DNA from: Subtercola boreus
GTDB taxonomy: Bacteria; Actinomycetota; Actinomycetes; Actinomycetales; Microbacteriaceae
Direction of reading: 5' to 3'
Assembly: GCF_003399625.1 (NCBI RefSeq)
Contig: NZ_NBXA01000007.1
Coordinates: 248,001 to 312,000 of the forward strand
Length of the DNA: 64,000 bases
Of this stretch, positions 1 to 7,972 are shown piece by piece (within the stretch, counting starts at the first letter, position 1; each line of letters opens with the position of its first letter). The translations under genes and the position numbers were made by a program. The notes under the pieces are model-generated. The model saw only the letters and a program-made list of their open reading frames with translations, searched no databases and was not told the origin of the DNA.

Positions 1-386
1 CGGCGGAGGTCATCGCCGAGCTGGTGGCGCTGGCCCGCGAGGTCGCGGCAGAGGCGGCGCGTGGTTCGCGCTTCACCCCGCCGCTGAACAGCGACGAGCT
101 GGCGTTCTACGACGCGGTCGCGGCGAACGAATCAGCCGTCGAAGTGCAGGGTGAAGGCGTGCTCGCGGCCATCGCGCGCCAGCTCGTCGACATCATGCGG
201 CGTGATGTGCGCACCGACTGGACCGTGCGCGACGACGTGCGGGCGAAACTCCGCTCATCGATCAAGCGACTGCTGGTGCTGAACGGCTACCCGCCCGACA
301 GGCAGCCTGAGGCGATCAAACTCGTGATGGAGCAGACGGAGTCGATGGCGCCGCGCTACAGCGCGGAGCGCGAAGTGGTGGGCTGA
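1..386 (+). CDS. hsdR: Type I restriction enzyme R subunit, C-terminal fragment
   Basis: The frame is open from the left edge (first full codon at base 3) to TGA at 384-386, giving about 127 residues of a C-terminus. The run LVDIMRRDVRTDWTVRDDV, followed by RAKLRSSIKRLL and NGYPPDRQPEA, matches the helical C-terminal domain (DUF3387-like) of HsdR subunits. HsdR supplies the ATP-driven DNA translocation and cleavage activity of type I restriction-modification complexes; the motor and nuclease domains lie outside the window. hsdM and hsdS are not visible here, so whether the system is complete is unknown. The next gene starts 66 bp downstream on the same strand. Confidence 0.8.
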   Translation, partial: AEVIAELVALAREVAAEAARGSRFTPPLNSDELAFYDAVAANESAVEVQGEGVLAAIARQLVDIMRRDVRTDWTVRDDVRAKLRSSIKRLLVLNGYPPDRQPEAIKLVMEQTESMAPRYSAEREVVG

Positions 387-452
387 GGAGGGCCTCGCAC
401 CGCGACAGGGGCGTAATTCACGTCGAGTAATGTCGAACTACAGGGGGAAGAT

Positions 453-1058
453 GTGGATTTTGAAGCATTCTTGGCTGACGGCAGGCGCGCGAAGCTGTTC
501 GACGATGGGAGGTGGACTTTTCGAGCTCCGGCCCGCGATGCGGGGTCCGGAGCGAACGGCTTTCGGAAGGTCGCGTGGGGTGTCGACCGATCTGTCGTCA
601 TCGCGGCAGAAGGACGAGAGCCGGACAGTAGTGGTGACGACTATGTGGGGTACGAGCTTCTCCTTGCACAACTGACTGCAACGGCGCTCTACCTTTTCGT
701 CGACGACGTTCTGACCCGAGCAAAGTACCTCATCACTCAAGAGCACAGCCATGACGGTGCGTTTCTGATGGACTTCAGGACGCTCGGAGACTTTTTGGGA
801 CAGAAATATGGTCCGCCCACGAGCGTGGAGGAGTTCTGGAACAACGACCTCTATCAGGACTCACCCAACGAATGGGGCATGGCGGTTTCGGCGGGTCATC
901 TCAGCCGCTATGAAATCTGGAATTTGCCGGAGACGGACATCTATCTGGTTCTGGCTGGCGATAACTATCAGGTCCGACTCGAGATCGAATACACAGCCAA
1001 GGCCTTGGTCGAGTTCGAGACCGCGGTTAAGACCGCCGCGATTCTTGACGACCTCTAA
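453..1058 (+). CDS. Hypothetical protein, 201 aa, in defence-like island
   Basis: A GTG start at 453 is preceded by a good ribosome binding site (GGGGGAAG, about 441-448). The protein is acidic and soluble, with no signal peptide or membrane segment. It starts MDFEAFLADGRRAKLFDDGR and ends in an acidic helix. I do not recognise the family. Base composition is a little less GC-rich than the genes after 5.4 kb, as is usual for accessory genes. It lies between the hsdR end and the alpha-CTD/sigma-4 hybrid gene, 45 bp upstream of the latter, so the two may be co-transcribed. No function is assigned. Confidence 0.6.
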   Translation: MDFEAFLADGRRAKLFDDGRWTFRAPARDAGSGANGFRKVAWGVDRSVVIAAEGREPDSSGDDYVGYELLLAQLTATALYLFVDDVLTRAKYLITQEHSHDGAFLMDFRTLGDFLGQKYGPPTSVEEFWNNDLYQDSPNEWGMAVSAGHLSRYEIWNLPETDIYLVLAGDNYQVRLEIEYTAKALVEFETAVKTAAILDDL

Positions 1059-1103
1059 GAGTCTGCCGTCGGCTACAGAACGGCAAAATTTTGGGAGCAC
1101 AAA

Positions 1104-3308
1104 ATGAGTGACGATATTCAGATTTCAGGCGAGTCAGGCCCAGGGGACCAGAGCGAGGGCGAGCGCAGAATGCCTCTCGGCCTGGTTTTTCCGTGGTTGG
1201 AGGGCGCCGATGATCTCGCTTTCGACATCGACGTTCCGCCGGGCGGGACGCTGGACGAATTCACCAAGGCCCGCGTTGCCAACGTCGCGGTCGAGAGTCG
1301 CAGCTCTTGGGGGCTGGGCGATCTGTTCCCATCGGTTCCGGGAGCGACGTCGCGCCGCGAGTACAGCTCAAGCGTGCGGCTTGTCAATGTGCTCGACCGC
1401 GAGCGACTCGACACGTTCGCCGACCTCGCAGAACGTAGTCTGGTCGAGGTGATGGCGCTCCGCAATATGGGCGCAAAATCGGTGAACGAACTGCTCACAT
1501 CCTTGGTTGAACTGGGGCTGACGCACGCATTGACCGAACCGCGCGCCGATATCGGCGCGGCCGGAGAGTTGGGTTCAGGGATGGCAGCGGCGGGCTCGTC
1601 AACGCGGCGCCGAACGCGCAGGGCATCCGAAGTGCCGGGAGCCCTGTCCGTTACCGACCGCCTCCGGGATGATCTCGAGATTCTGAGTCAGTGGAATGTC
1701 GCGCGAGGTCAGTCCTCGAGTCCCCTCCTCGGCAACCCGTTCGACACGGCTGGCGCGCCGACCTTTGTCTCCGACGCTGCCGATCGGGTGTTCCATTTGA
1801 CGTCGACTGACTGGCTTGGCGCTGACGCCCACTTCGACAGCCTCGGGGATCTGCTCTCGGAGGAGGTGCTGGCTCTCGGCGAGAGGGAACAGGACATCGT
1901 CGTGCTGCGCCTGGCCAGTCTTGACCGCCTCAGTCTGGATGCGCTGGGCGACCGCATGGGCGTCACCAGGGAGCGGGTTCGTCAGATTGAGGCGAAACTT
2001 AAGTTGCGCATTCAGGCTTGGATAGCGCCCGACACGTTGCTCGGTATGCGTGCAGCAGCACTCCGACAACGTGCGGATCCCGTTGCGCACGTCGACGACG
2101 TGCTCACGGACATCCCGAGCGCGGCGGGTTCCGTGATCTCCTCTGATGTGCCGGCGTGGCTTTTCCTCGACCTGCTCGACGACGGGTTCGAGAGCGACGG
2201 TGACTGGCTGGCCGTTCCCTCATGGCAAGCCGTGGTCGAAGAGGTGAAGGTGCGATTCGACCAGTTGGCGGGCCCGCACGGTTCCGCTCCGGACGATTTG
2301 CTCCTCGACTCGTTGACGGAGTGGAGCGGCCTTAGTGAAAAGCGCGTAGGCGAGCTACTCCGCGATCTGGAGTACCTGCCGGTTCGCGGGGGCTGGGTTC
2401 ATTTGGAGAGGCGTTCCCTCCCGAACTTCGTAGCCGCCTACCTCGAGCGGCGCCAGGAAGCATGTTCACTTGACGAACTCGACGCGGCCGTGCCCTACGA
2501 GCATTCGACTGTGTCGCTCCGGAATGCGCTCGCGGTCGATGAGCGACTTATCCGTGTCGGGCGTGAGAACTGGGAGCTGACTTCGTGGGGCGGCGAAGCT
2601 TACGCGGGCATCAAAGACGCCATCGCCCGTGCCCTCGACTCCGCCGACGGTGTTGTGGCGATCCAGACCCTGGTCGATGACCTCGCGCCCCGGTTCAACG
2701 TCGCCGAGACAAGCGTGCGTGCCTATGCCGCGGCCTACCCGTTCACTCTGGCGCAGGGTCTGGTTCGGTACGCGACCGAGCGGAAGGTTCGACCAAAGAG
2801 TCCTGGACAGACGCGCCGCCTCTACCTCGGTGACGGTGACGGTGAGGTGCGGTTTCGCCTGACGGTCACGAAAGATCACCTTCGCGGCAGCGGGAGCCCC
2901 GTGCAGAGCGGGGTAGCAGCTGCGCTCCATGTGCAGCCGGGAACCAAGTCCGGATTCTCGGGGCCGGCCGGATCCATCACGCTCAGTTGGGTCAATCCGC
3001 AACCCCAGCTCAGCAGCATCCGCTCCATCCTGATCGCGATCGATGCGGCCCTCGGCAACGAGATCATGCTTGCGTGGTCAGCCGGAGTCGTTACAGCGTG
3101 GGTAGTGGACGAGAGCCCGCCCGAAGCTCTGCAGCAAGCGTCCGCGCTGATGGGCATCCGTTCAGTGCGTGGCGACATTGCCCGGGACAGGACGGCAATC
3201 GCGCGAGCCATCGACCTGGACGAAACCGCAACGTGGAGCCAGATCCGCGAGCGGCTGGATGCTCGCGGTGAAGCCGACCTGACTGAGTTGCTCGACGCTC
3301 TGACCTGA
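1104..3308 (+). CDS. Alpha-CTD-like plus sigma region 4-like DNA-binding protein, 734 aa
   Basis: ATG at 1104. Residues about 88-139 (SVRLVNVLDRERLDTFADLA ... LRNMGAKSVNELLTSLVELGL) follow the helix-hairpin-helix pattern of the RNA polymerase alpha subunit C-terminal domain. Residues about 256-303 (LGEREQDIVVLRL ... LGDRMGVTRERVRQIEAKL) follow sigma-70 region 4, including the recognition helix. The remaining 430 residues look like several winged-helix or HTH units (e.g. LSEKRVGELLRDLEYLPVRG near 410) and a C-terminal domain that I cannot name. No sigma region 2 is present, so it is not a complete sigma factor. It probably binds DNA or RNA polymerase; its place beside hsdR suggests defence-island regulation, but that is inference. 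Confidence 0.7.
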   Translation: MSDDIQISGESGPGDQSEGERRMPLGLVFPWLEGADDLAFDIDVPPGGTLDEFTKARVANVAVESRSSWGLGDLFPSVPGATSRREYSSSVRLVNVLDRERLDTFADLAERSLVEVMALRNMGAKSVNELLTSLVELGLTHALTEPRADIGAAGELGSGMAAAGSSTRRRTRRASEVPGALSVTDRLRDDLEILSQWNVARGQSSSPLLGNPFDTAGAPTFVSDAADRVFHLTSTDWLGADAHFDSLGDLLSEEVLALGEREQDIVVLRLASLDRLSLDALGDRMGVTRERVRQIEAKLKLRIQAWIAPDTLLGMRAAALRQRADPVAHVDDVLTDIPSAAGSVISSDVPAWLFLDLLDDGFESDGDWLAVPSWQAVVEEVKVRFDQLAGPHGSAPDDLLLDSLTEWSGLSEKRVGELLRDLEYLPVRGGWVHLERRSLPNFVAAYLERRQEACSLDELDAAVPYEHSTVSLRNALAVDERLIRVGRENWELTSWGGEAYAGIKDAIARALDSADGVVAIQTLVDDLAPRFNVAETSVRAYAAAYPFTLAQGLVRYATERKVRPKSPGQTRRLYLGDGDGEVRFRLTVTKDHLRGSGSPVQSGVAAALHVQPGTKSGFSGPAGSITLSWVNPQPQLSSIRSILIAIDAALGNEIMLAWSAGVVTAWVVDESPPEALQQASALMGIRSVRGDIARDRTAIARAIDLDETATWSQIRERLDARGEADLTELLDALT

Positions 3309-3318
3309 GAGCATCGGC

Positions 3319-3341
3319 GGGCCGGAGCCATCCGACGGCCC
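3319..3341 (+). terminator. Possible terminator hairpin after the alpha-CTD/sigma-4 gene
   Basis: GGGCCG at 3319-3324 pairs with CGGCCC at 3336-3341 around an 11-nt loop, starting 10 bp after the stop codon of the upstream gene. No U-run follows, so intrinsic termination is uncertain. A CATAGT box about 25 bp further on could start transcription of the next gene. Confidence 0.35.
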
Positions 3342-3417
3342 TGTCATTCCGATGTCGGAGGCGTGGCATAGTGTCGGAAAAGCAGGGGGGCCGCACGCAT
3401 AGTTTGAGAGGTACCCC

Positions 3418-3963
3418 TTGCCAGTTTTCGACTCTCCTTCCCGGTGCAGCCTTGGGCAGCACGTCCGGTTCCGGTGGTACGGCTACCCTCCTGCGGAGGT
3501 CGGCGATGACATCGAGACAGCCGTCGATGTACTGTTCGAGTCGATCGACGGCGGGAGCCGTGTCTGGAACCTCTACAACGAGCGGATGGTGAGGAGCGAG
3601 TTTCGAGCGCGGATTCTGTCGGCTCAACGAGGTGAACTGTCACCGATAGACGAAATCAAATCGGTCGACGTACGAAACCCGCCGCCGCTCTACGAGATCC
3701 GGTGGCAGGGAATCACGGTGACATCGCTGCTGGAGGCCGGGAAGAAGCGCTTCGACCAGGTTCTGGTTCGCCAATATCATTCGGAACCAGTGGCCGCTCC
3801 TGGCTACTTCATCGGCCATCACGCTCACGAGAAAGTTGTGAGCGGCGGCACTGTGAGCGAGAGGCAAGACGCCGAGATTGCAGTTGCCAAACGCTTTTAC
3901 GACGCTGGAAGCGCTTCAGGCTGGGGAATCGAACCTGGTCAAAGAGTACCCAGCGATATATAG
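3418..3963 (+). CDS. Hypothetical protein, first gene of an XRE cassette
   Basis: A TTG start at 3418 is supported by GAGAGG at 3404-3409, about 8 nt upstream; no ATG or GTG gives a better start. The product has 181 residues, is soluble and of mixed charge, with a central YEIRWQGITVTSLLEAGKKR segment and a GYFIGHHAHEKVV segment. I do not recognise a family. It ends 8 bp before an XRE-type regulator on the same strand. That spacing is typical of toxin-antitoxin pairs, so this could be the effector partner, but no RelE, HigB or other toxin motif is clear. Confidence 0.6.
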   Translation: MPVFDSPSRCSLGQHVRFRWYGYPPAEVGDDIETAVDVLFESIDGGSRVWNLYNERMVRSEFRARILSAQRGELSPIDEIKSVDVRNPPPLYEIRWQGITVTSLLEAGKKRFDQVLVRQYHSEPVAAPGYFIGHHAHEKVVSGGTVSERQDAEIAVAKRFYDAGSASGWGIEPGQRVPSDI

Positions 3964-3971
3964 TTTAATCT

Positions 3972-4292
3972 ATGAATGACGACGTGAGGCGGATCGACAA
4001 TCGTGCGGACTCCCTAGTGGAAAGTCACACTCAGATGATGCGCGACCTGATTGGGCTCCGCAAGAAGCACGACCTCTCGCAGGAGACTGTTGCGGGGCGA
4101 ATGGGAGTCAGCCAACCCACTGTGGCCGCCTTCGAACGCTACGATTCCAACCCGACACTCTCGAGCATCCGGCGGTATGCGCTTGCAGTGGGCGCGCGAA
4201 TCCGACACTCCGTCGATGACGACTGCGCCGAGGATGATCTGCTGGAATTCGACGCCGACCTCGGCTCCTCGCAGCACGAAGAGAGCCGCTAG
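3972..4292 (+). CDS. XRE-family helix-turn-helix protein, antitoxin-like
   Basis: ATG at 3972, 106 aa. A single XRE helix-turn-helix covers about residues 22-75: DLIGLRKKHDLSQETVAGRM, then GVSQPTVAAFERYDSNPTLS, then RRYALAVGARI. The tail is strongly acidic (DDDCAEDDLLEFDADL). This small HTH-plus-acidic-tail layout is common in antitoxins and cassette autoregulators. It follows the TTG-start gene by 8 bp and is followed 2 bp later by a 61-aa ORF, so the three are probably one transcript. DNA binding is confidently inferred from the HTH; the antitoxin role is a guess from context. Confidence 0.75.
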   Translation: MNDDVRRIDNRADSLVESHTQMMRDLIGLRKKHDLSQETVAGRMGVSQPTVAAFERYDSNPTLSSIRRYALAVGARIRHSVDDDCAEDDLLEFDADLGSSQHEESR

Positions 4293-4294
4293 AC

Positions 4295-4480
4295 GTGCCG
4301 GGCTATGTGGTCGTCTACAACAGGAAGTCGTGCGATTGGAGCGTCGAAGAGTTCGCCGGGCCCGAGGGCCACAGGGCGGCATTGCTTCGCCGCTTCGAGC
4401 TGGAGCGGGACCGAACCGATCCTGATGTCAAGAAGACTCACTCGCGGTACGTCGACGGTCGCGAGCTCGCTCGGCTGTAA
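4295..4480 (+). CDS. Small hypothetical protein, third gene of the XRE cassette
   Basis: A GTG start at 4295 lies 2 bp after the stop of the XRE gene, which implies translational coupling. The 61-residue product is basic and charged: MPGYVVVYNRKSCDWSVEEF, then a helical RAALLRRFELERDRTDPD segment, then KKTHSRYVDGRELARL. Actinobacteria often carry similar proteins next to XRE genes; from memory these are longer between the helix and the THSRY segment, so this copy may have an internal deletion. I could not check that. No function is assigned. Confidence 0.55.
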   Translation: MPGYVVVYNRKSCDWSVEEFAGPEGHRAALLRRFELERDRTDPDVKKTHSRYVDGRELARL

Positions 4481-4706
4481 CAGGTTCTGACGTGCTCATT
4501 CGGTAGAGAACACCGCGTGCATGGGTGGGTGCGCGGTACGCTTCGGCGGTGACGGGTTCGCAGGGTCACCTACCTCGCGCTGCTTAACACGACGCACGGG
4601 CTGATCGCGCTGCGGGCTGCACCCACGGTGCTGGCATGGTTCGGACGGCTCGTTGCAGGCGAAGCGATTGCGTCTACCTGCTGACTCACCATGTAGTCGA
4701 TCGGTG

Positions 4707-4715
4707 TGGTATGCT
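4707..4715 (+). promoter_or_regulatory. Extended -10 promoter for the DUF3800-associated RNA
   Basis: TG-G-TATGCT: TG at 4707-4708 and TATGCT at 4710-4715 form an extended -10 element; no good -35 is present at 17 nt. Transcription would start near 4722, just ahead of the paired region at 4743-4830. Confidence 0.45.
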
Positions 4716-4742
4716 CACTTATGCAGCGCGGGTAGCTCGTTC

Positions 4743-4831
4743 GGATCGCCCAGATCCTTGCCGGTGAGGCGTTATGCCCCAGGAGTCCATGGACTGCCTG
4801 GGGCTGCTTTCTTCATGGGGGCTTCACCGGG
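4743..4831 (+). ncRNA. Structured RNA upstream of a DUF3800 gene
   Basis: Three nested or adjacent stems can be drawn by eye. GGATC (4743-4747) pairs with GATCC (4753-4757) around a 5-nt loop. CCGGTGA (4761-4767) pairs with TCACCGG (4824-4830). Inside that, GCCCCAGG (4776-4783) pairs with CCTGGGGC (4797-4804), capped by the palindrome AGTCCATGGACT (4784-4795). The RNA-structure survey by Weinberg and colleagues described many conserved motifs (the DUF3800 RNA motifs) upstream of DUF3800 genes; this element fits that arrangement. Which numbered class it belongs to, and whether it acts in cis or as a separate RNA, cannot be told from sequence alone. Confidence 0.6.
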
Positions 4832-4884
4832 GAACAAACATCAACGAGAAGCTTGCCCGCCTCTATGCCGAGAATCGTCGGCCG

Positions 4885-5460
4885 GTGGCTTTTGTCGACG
4901 AGAGCTATGAAACGCGGGGCCTCGACACCTTCTACGTCATCGGTGTGGCGGTGGTGAACCACGAAGAAACTGCACCTACTCGGGTCAAGCTCGGCAGCTT
5001 CTATGGAGGGCAGGCGCTGCACGCGGCACCGATGTTCGCCAACCGGGAGATAGCTTCGCTTCGCCAGGCAACCGAGCTCGTGGCACAGCAGAACGATGGA
5101 CTCGATGTGGTGGTCTGTGCGCCGATTGAACCGGCAGGGGGTCGGGACTCCGCGCGCCAGCGGTGCCTGGTTGCGGCGGTGACCAAAGTGCAGAGGGACT
5201 TCGGAAGCCTGCTCTTCGTGATCGATTCGCTGGGAACGCCGACCGAGAACCAGGTCGATCAACATTCCTTCCGAGACCTCAGACGACGACCGCTGGCTGG
5301 CATCGACCGGGACACGGTTGCGGTGCACTGCCGACCGTCAGAGGAGATTTTACTCGGTCTGCCCGACGTGTTGGCCTGGGCCTACCGGCAGCTGCACGTG
5401 GGACGTGATGCGGGTTGGTTCGAACCACTGCGCCAATACTGCGACGTCACGATGCTCTGA
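4885..5460 (+). CDS. DUF3800 domain protein
   Basis: The protein opens with VAFVDESYETRGLDTFYVIG, the FVDES plus following beta-strand pattern of DUF3800, a family thought to have an RNase H-like fold. It ends with LLGLPDVLAWAYRQ, matching the D-(L/V)-(I/L/V)-A-W motif near the DUF3800 C-terminus. The start is unresolved: the frame is open up to ATG 4774, but that ATG and the one at 4789 lie inside the hairpins of the upstream RNA, so they are unlikely starts. GTG 4885 is used here. A GGGGA at 4829-4833 suggests initiation near 4840, where only ATC is in frame. The gene probably works with the RNA; no biochemical role is established. Confidence 0.7.
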   Translation: MAFVDESYETRGLDTFYVIGVAVVNHEETAPTRVKLGSFYGGQALHAAPMFANREIASLRQATELVAQQNDGLDVVVCAPIEPAGGRDSARQRCLVAAVTKVQRDFGSLLFVIDSLGTPTENQVDQHSFRDLRRRPLAGIDRDTVAVHCRPSEEILLGLPDVLAWAYRQLHVGRDAGWFEPLRQYCDVTML

Positions 5461-5493
5461 CGGGACGGGGGCGAGGAGCGAGGGGAGCGGGGG

Positions 5494-6774
5494 TCAGAAG
5501 TGGGTGGTGCCGTAGACGGGGGCAACCGGGGCGAGCAGGGCGCCGAGGCGGCGGGCGGCGCCGGGGGTGTGCTCGGCGATGCGTCCGGCCGCGAAGAGCG
5601 TCAGCGGGTCGACCCCGCCGAGGTAGAGCGAGCCGAGTTCGGGAGCGTCCAGCGAGAGGTCAGGTGTGAGGTCGGGGGCTGGGTCCACCCGGGTGACCGT
5701 CGCCCTGGCATCCGCCACGCGCAGGCGGAAGGTGCCCGCCGCGTAGCCGAGCGCATCCGTGACCCGCAGCACGATCTCGCCCGAGGTGCCGGGCAGGTAG
5801 CCGCGCGCTTCGAAGGCGGCGGGAACGTCGAGCACGCGGAGCCAGAGCCAGTCCTCGACAAAGGTCTGCGTGACCGAACGCCAGTCGGCGAGGGCCCAGC
5901 GGAGGGGGTCGGCGGCGGGGGCGGTCTCCCAGTCGACGCGGCCGGTGAGGTCGATGGAGGCGAGGAAGTCCCAGAGGCCGAGGTAGGCGCTGTCGGTGGC
6001 CGCGACGAGGTCGAGAACCTCGAGCGTGCGCGGGCTGCCGTTCTCGCGCGAGCGGTAGGAGACGTAGCCGTCGGGGTCGCCGGAGTCGTCGTAGTGCGCG
6101 GCCGCGTAGACGGAGAGGTCGGGTTGTCCGCTGTCGGTGAGCTCGCCGGAGTTCCGCGGCCAGGTGGCGGCGTGCCGGTCGACCGAGCCGGGGTTCCGGG
6201 CGTGGAAGCGGGCGAAGACCGCGGGGGCGAGGCGGGCGAGCTCGGGCAGGTCGATGTACTCCGAACGGCCGGCGGGGGGAACGAGCATCCGGAACCGCTC
6301 GTCGGTGCTGACGGTCACGTGGGAGACGGTCGAGGCCACCCCGAAACCGAAACGACGGTAGATGGTGGCTTCGGAGACGGTGAGCGCGGCGAGCGGGAAG
6401 CCGGCGTCGGATGCCCGGCGGAGGTTCTCGGTCATCATCGCCCGCAGCAGGCCGCGGCGGCGGTGCGTCGGCCGCACGGTCACGTTCGAGATGAGGTGGG
6501 TGGGCAGCAGGTCGGCCGCGCCGACGTTGAGGGTCGCGGTGTAGGAGGCGAAGGTGGCGACGGGGGAATCATCGGTCAGGTACGCTCCGGTGAGCTGTCG
6601 CCCGTCGGACACGAGTCGGGCTGCGGCGGCGGCGGTGCCCGCCGAATCGAGCCTGTTGTCGTGGAAGCCCCGCCGCTCGGCGTCGAGCCAGACGGCGGTG
6701 TCGGGTTCGGCCGATCCATCGGCGGCGACAGCGGCGGAGAAGGTGCGGAACGTGTACTCGTCGGTGGTGCCCAT
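5494..6774 (-). CDS. Eis-like GNAT family N-acetyltransferase
   Basis: 426 aa, ATG at 6774. An N-terminal GNAT domain has the acetyl-CoA loop (VRPTHRRRGLLRAMM, about residues 100-114) followed by ALTVSEATIYRRFGFGVAS. A second acetyltransferase-like domain and a C-terminal sterol-carrier-like domain follow, the three-part layout of Eis (enhanced intracellular survival) proteins. The chain ends in Phe, matching the Eis use of the C-terminal carboxylate in catalysis. Known Eis enzymes acetylate amines on aminoglycosides and peptides; the substrate here is unknown. It stands alone, with its start about 165 bp from the rightward gene at 6939. Confidence 0.85.
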   Translation of the reverse strand: MGTTDEYTFRTFSAAVAADGSAEPDTAVWLDAERRGFHDNRLDSAGTAAAAARLVSDGRQLTGAYLTDDSPVATFASYTATLNVGAADLLPTHLISNVTVRPTHRRRGLLRAMMTENLRRASDAGFPLAALTVSEATIYRRFGFGVASTVSHVTVSTDERFRMLVPPAGRSEYIDLPELARLAPAVFARFHARNPGSVDRHAATWPRNSGELTDSGQPDLSVYAAAHYDDSGDPDGYVSYRSRENGSPRTLEVLDLVAATDSAYLGLWDFLASIDLTGRVDWETAPAADPLRWALADWRSVTQTFVEDWLWLRVLDVPAAFEARGYLPGTSGEIVLRVTDALGYAAGTFRLRVADARATVTRVDPAPDLTPDLSLDAPELGSLYLGGVDPLTLFAAGRIAEHTPGAARRLGALLAPVAPVYGTTHF

Positions 6775-6925
6775 CCCTTCAGGCTAGCGCGCAGGCTTCG
6801 CCGCGTTCTGCCGGTCGGCGCGTTTCTGCCGGGCCAGCACGCGCCCGGCCGTGCCCGCCACAGCTGGAAGCATCCGCGCCACCCGCCGTGCGGCTGGGCG
6901 CCACCTCCTGTTCGCCTTCGCCGCC

Positions 6926-6931
6926 TAGCGT
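6926..6931 (+). promoter_or_regulatory. -10 box of a leaderless promoter
   Basis: TAGCGT ends 7 nt before the GTG start at 6939, which places the transcription start at or next to the start codon. The same TAGCGT-cGGGGG-start arrangement recurs before ATG 49121. Confidence 0.5.
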
Positions 6932-6938
6932 CGGGGGT

Positions 6939-7211
6939 GTGCTGAACGGGAATCCCACGCTCTCTGACATCGACCTGCCCGCCGACCTCGACGACCGGGT
7001 GGACTTCTGGACCCACCATCGCAAGTACACGCTGCTGCACCACCGGCAGGGCACCTGGTGCCTCTTCGCCGTCGAGAAGTCGAGGCCGCAGATGACGCAC
7101 GTGTTGGATGCCCGCGGCGCGGAGTGGGTGGCGTCACCGATCGATCTCGGCGGCGGCCGCGCCGTGCACGCACCGGACTGGCGGGGCGCCCTCCGCCGCG
7201 TCGTCGTCTAG
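6939..7211 (+). CDS. Small hypothetical protein, 90 aa
   Basis: The GTG at 6939 is chosen because a TAGCGT -10 box lies 7 nt before it, indicating leaderless translation; the frame is open further up to 6888. The product has HHRKYTLLHHRQGTWCLFAV and ends in RGALRRVVV. It is soluble, with no recognised domain. Its TAG stop and the TAG stop of kdpE on the other strand share the palindrome CTAG (7208-7211), so the two convergent genes meet exactly with no spacer. Confidence 0.6.
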   Translation: MLNGNPTLSDIDLPADLDDRVDFWTHHRKYTLLHHRQGTWCLFAVEKSRPQMTHVLDARGAEWVASPIDLGGGRAVHAPDWRGALRRVVV

Positions 7212-7972
7212 ACCGGGTCGACCTCGCCCGCGGTCTGGCCGTCGCCAACTCCAGCCCCAGCCCCGCCGCCGGCGCCGGAGGCCACGCGGTCGGGATTGAA
7301 GCGGTACCCCATCCCCGACTCCGTGAGCAGGTACCGGGGCTGCGAGGGGGAGGGTTCGAGCTTCTTCCGCAGCTGCGCGATGTAGACACGCAGGTAGCCG
7401 GTGTCGTTGGTGTGGAACGGCCCCCACACCTCGGTCAGCAGTGCGTCGCGGGTGACGAGCCGGCCGGGGTTCCGCAGCAGCACTTCGAGGATCGCCCACT
7501 CGGTGGGCGTGAGCCGGATCGTCTGCGGCTCGGCGGCCGTGCCGTGGTACACGTGTTTTCCGACGAGGTCGACGGTGACCGTTCCGAAGCTGATCACCGG
7601 GGCGTCGTCCACGGTGAGCACCCGGCGGGTGAGGGCCCGGATGCGCGCCAGCAGTTCGTCGATGCTGAACGGTTTCGTGACGTAGTCGTCGGCGCCGGCA
7701 TCCAGAGCCTCGACTTTGTCGGCCTCTCCCGTGCGGCCGGAGACCACGAGGATCGGCACTTCGCTCCAGCCGCGGATGCCGTGGATCACGTCGATGCCGT
7801 CGAGGTTCGGCATGCCGAGGTCGAGCATCACGAGATCGGGGTGGTGCTCGATGGCCTGGTTCAGGGCTCCCGCGCCGTCGGCCGCGGTGACGATGTCGTA
7901 ACCCCTGGCGCGGAGGGTGATGGTGAGGGCGCGGATGATCTGGGGATCGTCGTCGGCGACGAGAATCTTCAC
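7208..7972 (-). CDS. kdpE: KdpE, potassium-responsive response regulator
   Basis: 254 aa, OmpR/PhoB class. The receiver domain spans residues 1-115 with acidic pocket DDD (7-9), phospho-acceptor Asp51 (VMLDLGMPN) and Lys100 (YVTKPF). The C-terminal winged helix (about 130-228) includes RLTPTEWAILEVLLRNPGRL and GMGYRF. A Gly/Ala-rich tail of about 20 residues is unusual. KdpE is phosphorylated by KdpD and activates the kdp genes when potassium is limiting. Its start overlaps the end of kdpD by 4 bp, so it is the last gene of the leftward kdp operon. Confidence 0.93.
   Translation of the reverse strand: MKILVADDDPQIIRALTITLRARGYDIVTAADGAGALNQAIEHHPDLVMLDLGMPNLDGIDVIHGIRGWSEVPILVVSGRTGEADKVEALDAGADDYVTKPFSIDELLARIRALTRRVLTVDDAPVISFGTVTVDLVGKHVYHGTAAEPQTIRLTPTEWAILEVLLRNPGRLVTRDALLTEVWGPFHTNDTGYLRVYIAQLRKKLEPSPSQPRYLLTESGMGYRFNPDRVASGAGGGAGAGVGDGQTAGEVDPV

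Noticed and set aside
4722-4760. tRNA-like stretch (GGTAGCTCGTTCGG)
   Set aside because: It recalls a tRNA D-arm, but there is no acceptor stem, anticodon arm or T-arm; it is better explained as part of the DUF3800-associated RNA.
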